Assembly: GCA_029961685.1 (NCBI GenBank)
Contig: JARWKL010000001.1
Location: forward strand, 58,081,314-58,145,313
Direction: 5' to 3'
Source of the DNA: Aristolochia californica
Lineage: Eukaryota > Streptophyta > Magnoliopsida > Piperales > Aristolochiaceae
Length of the DNA: 64,000 bases
The number at the start of each line of letters is the position of its first letter. Positions within the stretch are counted from its first letter, which is position 1. The position numbers and the translations under genes are program-made. Below are positions 1-11,300 of the stretch, piece by piece. Under the pieces are notes generated by a model. It made no database searches and was not told the origin of the DNA. It worked only from the letters and a program-made list of their open reading frames with translations.

Positions 1-265
1 GTCAACTTAAGTTCACCAAATTCAGCCATGAATTTTTTCATGAGCCTCGAGTCAGTCTGAGCTTACGTAGAGTCAACTTGACCCTCATCAGAGATTTCAA
101 GTAGGTGTTTTTTTTTGATTGAAGGGGGAAGATGACGGTTTGAGTCAAATAACATTCTTGGTGTCAACTTGAGTTTACCAAATTTAGTCATGAAATTTTC
201 CCTAAGCCTTAAGTCAACTTGACCCTCATCAAAGATTTCATGTAGGTGTTTTTTCTTCAACTTTT
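1..265. repeat. Tandem repeat, two units with period about 162 bp
   Basis: A unit beginning gtcaactt at position 1 recurs at 163 with the same order of blocks: gtcaactt..agtt, accaaatt, catgaa, gtcaacttgaccctcatc and gtaggtgttttt. The second unit lacks about 25 bp in its middle. The repeat may extend beyond the window edge. The short minus-strand reading frame over it (63-320) only reflects the repeat, and no protein family is recognised. Confidence 0.7.
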
Positions 266-339
266 CTTTAAAACGAGTCCTAAAATTAGTGATTTGGTCA
301 CAATGATTAGATTTGGACAATTATTTACTATGAAAGAAT

Positions 340-3150
340 TTAATTGTCCTTTTTAATTAGTTGGCATGCTATAGGAGAAATAGATGGTACTATCTTTCCA
401 CATGAAGCGCATGTAGATGTTACAAAAAAGTATGCATCTGTCATATCTCAAATATTGCAAAGAAAGACATTTTTAGCATTCATCAAGACTTCAAAAAGGA
501 AATTAGTTCTAATAATGTATTTGTGACATAAGAATCTAACCCGAGATATAAAACTTGGCAAATTTGGAATATGAAAGTTGTTACTTGGATCAAAGCCTAA
601 GCCACATTGTTTCTTGTCAAGTTTTGACTCGAGTATGACATGTTCTTACTGCATATGAGTTATAGGAAACATTAGAGAATTATTTTTCTATTTTAAACAG
701 ATGTTAAGATTTTTCAACTCAATAATGTTAAGAAGGGATAGATCTATGACTTATTTTTATGACCATGTTAAAGAGTTGTGTCTTCAGATGGCTTATGCTA
801 CTGAGCATATTTAGTCTAGTAATAAGTTTATGTTACAAGGGTAGGTGAAGAATGGATATCAAGTTTTTGTGTTGTCTTTATTAATTCAACTATTTTTTGC
901 ATTTGATATATTATTATCTAAACCCTAAACACTAAATTCTATTGTAGAAAGTACATTATTTAGTCAAACAAAATGTTGTTCTGGTTGACTCTTCATATAA
1001 GGCTCTTGTGGCTCATTACCAAAATGCTTCCTTATACCCCAAATAATTCAATCGGAGGTTGTCAATCTGGTAATAGAGGTGGTAGAGGACAACCATGAAA
1101 TAGGGGTAGAAAACATTGATAGAACAAATAATGAATGAAGTGTCATTTTGATTCTGAGATGAACCATTCAACTATAAATTGTTGAACTACATAGAAGGAG
1201 AAGCAATTCCATGCCCAAGCTCTTGCAGCTAATTGCAACGTTTATAGATTGTCGAAGCGCTTGACTAAGTGTAAGTTATTGGTAGTGAGGTCAAACAACA
1301 TGTTTCTAAATATCTAGCTATGTTCCTTGACTTGGTTCCCTATTTTTGTCCTGATACTATCATTACTAGTGATGGAAAAGAACGCCCCATCACTAACATT
1401 GGGTCAATTTGTATCCGTACTCCTAAGGCCCTTTTGTTTTAGAATATATTTTGTTAGTCTCATCTTTACAATATGTTTTTTTTTATCCCTTATTTATTCA
1501 TTTAATACCAAGTGTATATTTATTCATAGGACCACCTTTCCCAACACATTCTAGCTAAAGGGAACAAGATTGGATGCCTCTACTTCTTTGAAGATGATGT
1601 CAATTTCAAAGAAGCATTAGAATCCTTGTTAATATGTTTTGAAGTCTAGATTTTACTATCAAGTCCAAAGGAGATTCCTTTCTCCATATCCCTTCTTTTA
1701 TTTCAACACAACAACATTTTTTAGGACATTGTAAATTGGAACATCGTTCTCCAAAAACATTTGGAATTTTTTTTGGTATAGCTACAAGTTTGAATAATAA
1801 AAATTCTTGAAATACTTTGTGTTCTATTTGTCATTTTACTAAACACACTCTATTGTGCTTCTTTTCCTCTTCCAGCTGGCTCCTTCCTTCCTCGAGTCAA
1901 CTCGACATGTCTCCAATAGTCATGTCTTAGATGGTTTACTCCCCTTAACTCTCCACATATTCTTCAACATTCTCAAAAATATCCCTCCCTTTATTTCTCC
2001 TCGTTGACCATTCCAATCTTTTGTTTCCCAAATTGTTAAGCTTCTACAATAATAACCTTATATTGATGTTCTTAAGGATCCCATACAGGTACATATAACG
2101 GAAGGGGAAATATCTACATATAAAAAAATTGTTTCATGGCCTTAAATAAGAATTTGGGGCATGGTTTTATAAATTATATAGAGTTGATGAAATTTGGTTT
2201 TAAACGGTCTAACCCTTATTACTCTTCATTTGTTAATAAATCTCATGGATTGCTTACACTCGTCATTGTTTATTTGATGACATCATATTGATAGGAGATA
2301 ATATTGTTTTCATTAATAAGATCAAAGAGTCGCTTAAGATGCATTTCAATAAGACATATTTGGGACAAATGTATTTTTAGGGCATTGATTGCAAAGATGA
2401 GATTATTACTTTGTCTCAAGTGAATCTGCCACTAAACTACTCGATAAGGCAAATATGTCAAATTGTTAGTCAATTATACCTCATGTTGCACTCTCAAGCA
2501 GTTTGCCTCTTACCTGACTTGAGCCAATTTACAATGCTTAATTTTAATAAGCTTGGAGGGTGCTCTTCAATACTTAACAATAACCAAGTAGAAATTGTCT
2601 TTATTTTTAACTAACTATATATGAGCTCTCTTTGTTTACATCTTATTGAAGCCTTGAAAGAATTCTAAGTAACCATTGTTTTTACATAGTTGGCAACTTC
2701 CCTTACTTTGTCATAGTGGATTACATATGCTTAGATTGGGCTAGTAGTCAGTTTAAATGTTATTTTTCTTGGTCCAAATCTTATCTCTTGGGTGAGTCCT
2801 TGACAATATACAATGACTAGAGCAAGTGTGAAGGCTGAATATTAGGCAATGGTTATGGGTCTTAAGGAATTAGAATGGATTCAAAATCTCTTTCACTTCA
2901 TTCTTAGTAAATAGATAGTTGGCTTTTGGTTTTATTAGGTTTGTTATAATCAAAGTGTTTTATCCGTGGCAATCTAATCCCCAAGATAGATCCAAGCATA
3001 TTGAATTAGGCTACGTGTGCTTTCTGTGGATTATACTCCTACTGAGTATTAGCTAGTAAATATTCTCACAAAATTACTAACTACTCAATAGTCAGTTTTT
3101 TTTTTTTTTTTTACAACAAACATGTCATGGCTTAACCCATGCTCAGTTTG
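340..3150 (+). mobile_element. Decayed Ty1-copia retrotransposon, + strand
   Basis: Translation with many stops and frameshifts follows the copia order. A gag-like stretch lies at about 560-960 and a zinc-knuckle-like stretch at about 1060-1150. Reverse transcriptase debris lies at about 2140-2410, including FDDIILIGDN, the usual YVDD-I position, followed by the LGQM..F.GI block. RNase H-like remnants lie at about 2690-3060, where the family motif around SKHIE is still visible. A poly-T tract at 3099-3112 interrupts the end. No intact ORF remains and no LTR pair could be delimited. Confidence 0.55.
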
Positions 3151-3479
3151 AGGGGTTAATACTTATGAGATGTATTAATTCTATATGGTCATTTATGTAA
3201 TTATACAACTCTCATATAGATAATATCATCACCCTAAACAAACTCTTGAATTAGCAAAACCCTCATTCCTCCTGTAGACATAGGAGAATATTTTGAACCA
3301 CATAAATCGGCTTTTGTGTGTTTGATTTGTGTTTCATATGTGGCATATTTACTATGTGGCATGATGCACAACCTCTAAGTGCCTAGGGAATGTTGGTGCA
3401 AGTTGAATGGTAGCAAGTTGTGTTCCATGCACAAGAATGAATGGGGCTAATTTGTTGAGCTTGTACAATTACTATCCTT

Positions 3480-4110
3480 AATGCCCTACAAATATGTAGA
3501 AATTACAATATTGTCAAGAAAAAACAATTAACACAACCACTCTAGTATCTCGTTGGAGAAAAAAGTGATTAGAATGATTTTGTTTAAACACAAAGTGATA
3601 CTATGAACCGAGCCCTTCACTCTATTTTAAGTCACACAAGGCTTTTTTTTTATCCTTCACACTTTACCTTTGTATCTTGATCAACAACCTAGAAATTTGT
3701 TCCATGTTCGTCTCTTCTTAGATATTCCCATAAAAAAAGACATTTTTTACATCCATCTAATATAGCAGCTAACCCTTATCTATAGCAACAAAAAAAAATG
3801 CAAATAACTTAAATAGACAATAGGTGAAAACGACACAATAGGTTTGGTTATGACCTTTAGACACTAGCCTAGGCTTGTATCTCTCAATTGTCTCGTCAAG
3901 ATGATAAATCATAAATACCCAATGGAATCTATGACTTCAACACTAGTAAGGGGATTACAAAGAATTCATGAATGTCAAGATTTCTACCTTCAGTCTCCAT
4001 ATTCTTTACTTGTGTCTACTTTAAACACACCAAGGCTTCTTGATGAGATTGTTACTCCTTTGCAAACAAATATAGTAAGATCAAGATCAGCAAGGTGAGT
4101 AGAAAATAAA
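3480..4110 (-). mobile_element. Ty1-copia reverse transcriptase fragment, minus strand
   Basis: Read on the minus strand, about 3560-3900 translates to debris of the N-terminal copia RT: an ERYKPRLVSKGHNQTY block followed by VKNVFFYGNI.EETNMEQ, the equivalents of the family ARLVAKGF.Q.YG and DVKNAFLHG.L.EEVYM motifs. Stops and frameshifts are frequent. The flanking sequence up to about 4110 probably belongs to the same decayed element. Confidence 0.5.
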
Positions 4111-6830
4111 TCTCCATCCAAAGTTGATGATAGCAGTAGAACTACACTTGATGGATCTTTTGTAACTCACCTTTTGTATTGCCTTTTGTAAAACTTTGAA
4201 GGCTTTTGTAATGGCAAATGTGTCTAAAAGTAGAATATCGTAATGGCATATATGTCTAAAAAGTAGAATATGGCAAATCTATAATTGAAGTAGGAAGAGT
4301 AAGTAATGGATGCATGGATTCAATAGTGGACAAATATAATTTAGAGAACTATAGGATATCAGAAGGTGATACTAATAGACGCATAAACTCCGCTTGCAAG
4401 AGGATCATCAACTTGTATTTACTTTGAACACGAGAGTATCTTAAAAATACACATTTGATAGATCATGTTGATAATTCTTTTATAAATAAGTTAAAGAGAT
4501 GCACAAAAGAAACAAATTCAAACACCCCATGGAGGCAATCCTAACCAAGGGAAATCTTACTTTAATACATGAATAGGGATTTTATTCAAAGTTGAGTATA
4601 ATTTTTTGTACTTGAGAGAAGCTAAAGGAAGGAAATCCCATCATCTCTATAAAGGTAGAGATCTTACTTTGTTACGACTTAATGATACCCGGTTTTTTAA
4701 AATCATACCAAAATATTTACTTTAATCACTTGGTTTTTACATTAAAAATGGTGCAAGTATTTAAAATAAGAAAAAATAAGCAACAACATCTAGACTCCAA
4801 CTAGGTTTGAAGCATGAGGTTATTCCTTCATTCAACTCGTTGTGATCCGTGAAATAATATATGCAACTAGGAGGTACCTCCTTATTGCAATTTGAAAAAA
4901 AATTTATAATTTTAAAGGGCTAATATTACCAAATTAAGGTTGAGAAAGCAATTTTGACTAAACTTTATTATATTATATCTCTTAATTAACCTTAAATTTC
5001 ATCTGGTTATATTATTTTGTAAGTGAAGATAGGGTTAGTGCATAGAGAATATAGATCACGATGGAGAAAAAGAAAGTGAAAATTCATCTTATGATGATTT
5101 ACTATCTCAATAAAACGTGCTTTCTTTTTTAGACCCTATGATTATTAAAATAAAGAAATCAAAGCATTAAAAGTGTTTTTACTACCATACTCAATGTTAT
5201 TAGAATTGAATCGATCATCAAGTTTGAATGATGATTTGTTTGATTTAACCAATTAAAATGTAAAAAGAAGGATGTGTAAACTTATATAGTATCATGATAA
5301 TATTGTATTTAGTATTAAAATTCAAAAATTAGCGTGCAGGGAGGACACCACTCTTACTCACAAGGGAGGGATTGACCTCTTCCATCATCTTTGAACGGCG
5401 AGGAAGGTGAGAAGACTACTTTGCATAATTTAATAGGAAGAACACATTTTTCTTCCTCCATTCACTTAATAGACTTAAAGAAAGAGCAGTTGTCGTTAAC
5501 CTAATTTAACTAAGACTAGTTCAATTTCAACCACACCTAATTATTTTCTAATCTAGTAAAGTTGGTCATGTTGGTAATTCCAACAAATAAACCTTCCCTA
5601 CATGCATCAAATTTATTTGGTTTATTTATCAATTCTAACTTACAACAAAAGGGTCATTGGGCCCTTGACAAGTGAAAGAATGAATTCTTTATGCAGGTTA
5701 TTAATATTTAAAATGAATTCATAATTTTTAAGAAATTATAATAAATTTCATTAAATATAAGTGAGTTGTTGACTGGATAGTCTCAAGTTGCTCTGTCCAC
5801 CAAGTTTTGATAATAAAGAACATTTAAAACCAATTGTATATTTTGAGTTTGGTAACTTTAAGATATGGAGACACTTTGAGAACAGATCAACTACTCGAGT
5901 TTAGGTTGTAAACCACCATAAAAACCATAATTTTTGATTACGGCTGAAAGATAATTTTACTGTGTTTGCACGCTTACTCATTAGGTTTGGGCGCGAATTG
6001 TTTTGTAATCCCACTTGTTGTAAAGTTCAATAAATAACCTCAAATTGTGGCATAAAGGAAGAAAAACAAGTACTCATGTAAAATGATATTGAACTTTTTT
6101 ATATTGTTTGCTTGTGCCATTTATTCAACATGATCCAAGACCCACTTAATCACTTTCTCCTAGATGATGAACATTATTCTAATACATGGTTATGATGTAA
6201 GCCCCCACAAAAGTTGTTGAACACTGAACATTTATATATTATAGGTTTGTAAGCGTGTTCTTATCTTATTTAATGTCATGATCAAAATTATTGATGATTT
6301 CACAATAAATGTACATGATTTTTTTATATATTTCAATAAGTATAGTAACTAATCTAGAACCTAGGGTATGTGAATGCTTATGCATATTTGAGGGAGATGT
6401 TAGTTGAAACCTAATGCTCCATTTGATAGGGGAATTTGCCCCCAGTAGAAGCCTAATGCTCCTGTTTTTCTTTCTTTTTCAACTCATTTTAGTTTTTTAC
6501 TAGTGATACTTTTGAGTCCCCCTCAATCTCTATCTAATAAAGAAGATATTTTCTTCATTTTTGGAGGGACGTAGGGTTCCTTGTGACTTTAACGATAAGA
6601 ATAAGGTTGATCAAACTTAGGAAAATGGACGCAGGGTTCCATTTTTTATATTTTTTGGGTCTATTCGTTCATTTCTTAGTCTCCTTCAATCTTTTTTTTT
6701 TTTATTTTCTATCAGAGACGTTATGAAAAGACATCCATCCACCTGCTCATAAAGCTTCTACTTCCTTTTCCCATTTTTTTTTAGTAGTTTGAGCTTCCCA
6801 ATTTACCCATTACTTGCCAAAGCGGACCCA
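4111..6830. other. AT-rich intergenic DNA, no feature recognised
   Basis: No reading frame with a recognisable family, no LTR ends and no RNA gene could be identified. Short homopolymers are common. Decayed repeats are likely but cannot be classified by eye. Confidence 0.5.
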
Positions 6831-6856
6831 GCTCTGTGGCTGTACCTATCAACGGG

Positions 6857-7129
6857 TTAAGGAAAGGCGAGGGTCGAGGGACCTTTCGTCACTGTAAATG
6901 AGATTCGTTTTCCGAGGTGAGGGAAGTTCCACGAAGAAGACTTTATCTGCAACAGAACGGGCGGCGGAGCAGAATTACACAGAAGTTGAGGGGCAGTCTC
7001 AGCATGCGGAAAGACGACGACGAGGCTTAGAATGATTGGCGGGCTCGTACGACCACGTGAACCGCGAGGCTCTCCATCATCGTATACGTCTCTGACGGAA
7101 TCCTCCTCGGTCCTCTCCACTTCTCTCAT
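6857..7129 (-). other. GC-rich open reading frame of unknown nature, minus strand
   Basis: This 90-codon frame lies in a local GC-rich island (about 6820-7130) flanked by AT-rich DNA. It begins with MREVERTEEDSVRDVYDDGE and is rich in Pro, Ser and Arg afterwards. No family is recognised. It could be the first exon or 5' leader of a gene transcribed away from CAMTA, a remnant of an older gene, or chance. Its only support is base composition unlike its surroundings. Confidence 0.2.
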
Positions 7130-7464
7130 TAAAAAAATAAAATATCAGGATTTTGGGACGTTTTTTTTTTTCATTTTAACTTCAAACCGGACCCATAAGG
7201 GTTCACCTATATGGTCCATTTCAAAAATAATATATAATTTAATAATAATTTTTACTTATATTTTCATTATAATAGATTATTGTAAATTATGTATTTTTTA
7301 AATATTATTATGTAAAACCCTTCAACATGGTGTGGATAAGATTCGATTTTCATACCAATGATCGGTTATTATCGTAATCTTAATTCTTTTTTTAACTTAG
7401 TTATCCAAATGCACAATTGAAAGATTCCTAACGGGAACACTTTGAACAAGTCTGTTACACGAGA

Positions 7465-7558
7465 CACGACTTTATTAATTTACGTCATTTTCACATTAAC
7501 TTTAGATTACTCACGATTTTATTAATTTACGTCATTTTCACATTAACTTTAGATTACT
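7465..7558. repeat. 47-bp perfect-period tandem duplication
   Basis: A 47-bp unit starting cacga at 7465 is repeated at 7512 with a single visible difference (cacgact versus cacgatt). It lies about 0.8 kb upstream of the CAMTA start codon, in AT-rich DNA that probably includes the promoter. Confidence 0.85.
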
Positions 7559-7912
7559 TGAATATAAAAACTTTACAATAAATTATTGATTGAGGAGGAT
7601 GTAACTTACAAAAGATGGTGAAGTAGAAGTCAAGTCCATCTATTTCAACTTTGGGCTGTAATTTACACAAATGTGTGGTAAGTCTATTTTGTTGAAAACG
7701 AACTCGTAGAAAATAAAATGAGATAATAATTAAATTATTATTTTTTTACTAACTATTTTTTAAAATAATAATAATCAAAATTTTATTAATAATCAAATTT
7801 TTTATTTTAATTAATTTATTTTATTAATTAAAAATTCAATAAAACTATGGTTAAATCTATCAAAATAATTTATTAATAATATTTTTTTTTCTTTTCCTCT
7901 ATATTTTCTAAT

Positions 7913-8319
7913 GTGTACATTAATACAAGAAATTACTTTGCAACACTAATGGAGAAAGGTATGGTCACGGTCGTCCGCCGTACGCTTCTCGCTACTAGTG
8001 GACTTTTAAGTGCTGAACCAAGGCGGGCGAAATGGGAAAATAACAGAAACCAAGCTAGAAAAAGACCTGTGAGTCCACTACTCCCGACATTGGTAGACAA
8101 ACTGAAATCCTTGTATATTTTTTTTTTTCAGTTGCGAAATGCTCTTTGTCTCTCCTGCTGTAGCTCCTCCGAGGTAGACCGCGAGTTTCGAATTAATTTC
8201 TTTGCAGAGCGATACGGAAGCTTCATTTCCGTGACTCTGAGAATTGACGGCTGGTAGGTAAGGAGTTTGGTCCAGGGGTTTCAGGTTCATGATCTGGCAT
8301 ATGGTAGATACCGGGGACG
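7913..8319 (+). promoter_or_regulatory. Probable CAMTA 5' leader (untranslated region)
   Basis: About 7950-8320 is GC-richer than the AT-rich DNA on both sides and runs directly into coding exon 1, as expected of a 5' untranslated region. The transcription start was not located and no convincing TATA box was found. A 114-codon frame (7913-8257) and other short upstream frames lie here. If transcription starts before about 7950, several upstream ATGs precede the main start. Confidence 0.4.
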
Positions 8320-8335
8320 ATGATGGCAATCGAAG
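8289..8335 (+). promoter_or_regulatory. Upstream ORF overlapping the CAMTA start
   Basis: An ATG at 8289, with a second in-frame ATG at 8301, opens a frame that overlaps the proposed start at 8320 in another frame. After removal of intron 1 it stops at TAA 9925-9927, giving a 20-residue peptide beginning MIWHMVDTGDDDG. The first ATG has a poor context (T at -3, A at +4), so leaky scanning is plausible. The CAMTA ATGs at 8320 and 8323 have A at -3. Confidence 0.45.
8320..8335 (+). CDS. CAMTA4: CAMTA4 coding exon 1 (start codon)
   Basis: The sequence ATGATGGCAATCGAAG encodes MMAIE plus one base and is followed by the strong donor gtatgt at 8336. Exon 2 needs exactly one leftover base, which this frame supplies (G+AA = Glu). 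The two upstream ATGs lie in the wrong frame. ATG 8320 or 8323 may start translation. Support is splice phase and position only, because this end is poorly conserved in the family. Confidence 0.6.
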
Positions 8336-11300
8336 GTATGTAGTAGACGCATGTTTTCTTTGCATTCGTCCTCTTTCTCCTTGTTTAGTTTTATTCTTTT
8401 TTTATTTAAAGTTTGTGCAATTTAAACTTTGTAATCTTGATTCACCTGGGTTTTAGGTCTTGAGTTTTTTCTGTTTTTCGTTGTTGTGCTTCTTTTGGTT
8501 AAAATCAAAATTTGAGTTCTATTTGTGTTATTGTGTTAGAACTTTACTGTCATCCACGTGCCGTGTTTGGTACTTTTTAGTTACCAACGTATGTGATGTT
8601 CGAAATAAATTTGTTATTCGTCTGTAGCATATTAGAACTAGTTTAGTGGGTGCATGTTTGAGCTTGGTGAAGGAAGTAGCAATGAAAGTGGCAGTGGATG
8701 GTTGAGGTTTAAGATTTTGGCTTCACAGCCAAAATGAACACAACTTCCTGTTTTCTGTTTCAGCTCGGATCTGTCAGTGGAATAGGTAGAACTGGACTAC
8801 ATTGCGTTTGTCTTAATATACATAAATTGATGCACAACATGGTTAGAATGATATGCAAGATGAACAACAAGGCAATTGAAGAAAGGATCACCTTATAGTT
8901 TGCAAAGTTAAACCATAGTTAGAGTTAAACTCCTCATATCATAACTTGACAAAAATGTACAGGAATTCATTTTTTGGGTTAATTTAATGTTCTAACAGCA
9001 TTAATTTTTTTTTTCAAACAATTTAACCAAATTTGTCTAATACCAAGTTTTGTAAATTACTCAAAACCAAGGAAGTTTTATACTATGAAAGAAAGAAAGT
9101 CTTCTCAAGCCCATTGTTTTCTTGACGTGAGTGGATTCTAATCAGGAGTTTCCTGCTTGACAAGAAACTAAAACAAGCCTTGAGAGACTGGTCAAAGACA
9201 TATTGTAGCCTGCACATGGCTTTCATAAGGGAAGTCATACTCTTAACTAAAGCCACAGTTCATGTACCAAAAATTGCATTATTTTAATCATATGAAATTT
9301 GTATAATAAGTTCATCTTCTGGTGGCAAAATGCTCATTCTCTTGCTTTTCAAGAGTATGGCTGGAAAAATGAAAATATGTAGAAGGCCCCCAGAATAACT
9401 TTGGTACCTTTGGATGTTCTGCACCATGGAATCAGTTTGATTCAAAACAGTAGGAACATATGGAGATGTATCAAAGTTTCATGATCCTGATGTTCAATTG
9501 GTCTATGGAAGAATGAAATCTTCATTATGACCAGATATTCATTTAAGAAAAGGCTGAACATGAGTGTTTCATGAATAACAAAGGTCAACTTACTAGTTAC
9601 AAAAAATTGAAAACATTTCAAGTCAGGGAAGGATGATATTATGTAAGTCCATGTTACAAAAAAAATCTACTAATTACTCTTGTTCTTGAAATTTATGCTA
9701 TTATTTCTGACTATTTTTTACTGATGAAGTAGTACATGATTATTATAGATAATTTAATATCTGGTTATTATATAAAAAAATACTATAGATAATTATATTA
9801 TAGATAATATCTGGTTATTATATTATACTATTTCAGTACATGATTATTATAGATAATTTTTTTTCATTTAAAAAAATATAATTTTTTTATTTCATTCCTT
9901 ATTAACTCCAGAATTGGATATCGATAAGCTATATCAAGAAGCTCAAAACCGGTGGTTGAAACCTGCAGAGGTGCACTTTTTGCTGCAGAATTATGAAAAA
10001 CAACATCTTATGCAAGAGAATCCCCAAAATCCTCCAAGTAATTTTTCCTTCTCCTCTTCTTTTGTTTTTCATTGCCTTTCTAGTCTGATCATTTGATCAG
10101 AGTTTACTTAATTCAAATATGAAGTGCTTTACTTTCTGCATAATTATCCAGCAGTTTTATTGAAAAGACATATCACTATAGGCTGTGTACATTAACAGGT
10201 GGTTCCCTGTTCCTTTTTAATCGGAGGGTCCATCGATTTTTCCGTAAAGATGGTTATGCTTGGCGGAAAAAGAGAGATGGGAGAACTGTTGGCGAAGCAC
10301 ATGAGCGACTCAAGGCCTGTTCTTCTTCTTCTTTGATTCTAGAGCACAAAGTGTGACCTTGGGTGATGTAAAAAGTGTTGCATAGTAGTTGATGTTGAGT
10401 AAATGGCATAGTTTTAGATCTGGCTATTTAAATATTGTATTTAATATCATAACATTAGATATTGAATTTTTTGAAAAAAAGACATTGAAATTCATTTAAT
10501 GATTTAGATAGAGAAAGTGTGTGCTGATTTCTTTATCATTTAAGCTGTTGCTTTCAATAAAGTTTTAACAAATTTCTAGTTGTAATAGATGATCCTTAGA
10601 CTCTATGAATGAATAAAATAAACTGTAGATTGATGATAGGGTAATATCCCCCAGCATAAATTTTTTTCCTGAAGACTCTGACTAGAAATGTCTTCCCATA
10701 CCTCTCAAAGGAACAAAAAAAAAAGGAAATGTTCGTCATGGCGAACACTTTGCTGTTGCTTCAGGCTTGTAAATTGGTCACAATCTTTCTCTCTATTTAT
10801 AGACAACTAGATCTTCTGTAACTGATGATTCCAAGCCTTCACTGCCTTATTATTAGAAGCTTCTGACCTCAGTCTTTCTCTTGGAACTCTCTTCATTGGA
10901 GAGTGGTACCTCATGGTTTATTATTATATTGTTGTTGTTGTTGTTGTCATTGTTATTGTTATTTTTCTGAAAATAAAAAATCCAGTGTCTTAAATGGATT
11001 TGTGATAACCAACTATAGCATGACACCCCGTTGACCATCACAGTTATTCCTGCATTGGACGGTGTGCTAATTTCAAGCGAACTAGAGACAGTCCTCTGTA
11101 AATAATTGTCTGAACTCCAAAAATGTCCTTTAGCCTCCATCTTCATGTACTACTCCAAAAAGTTGTTCAATGGGAACAACCCTGGTATGTGAGCTTCATA
11201 TGATTTGTCTTCCTACAGCTACTAGGTAATTGAGTGCTACGTTCTTCAAACTGCAACATTGTGGCCATTGTCTGCTAACTTTATTGTCTTATGCTTTCTT

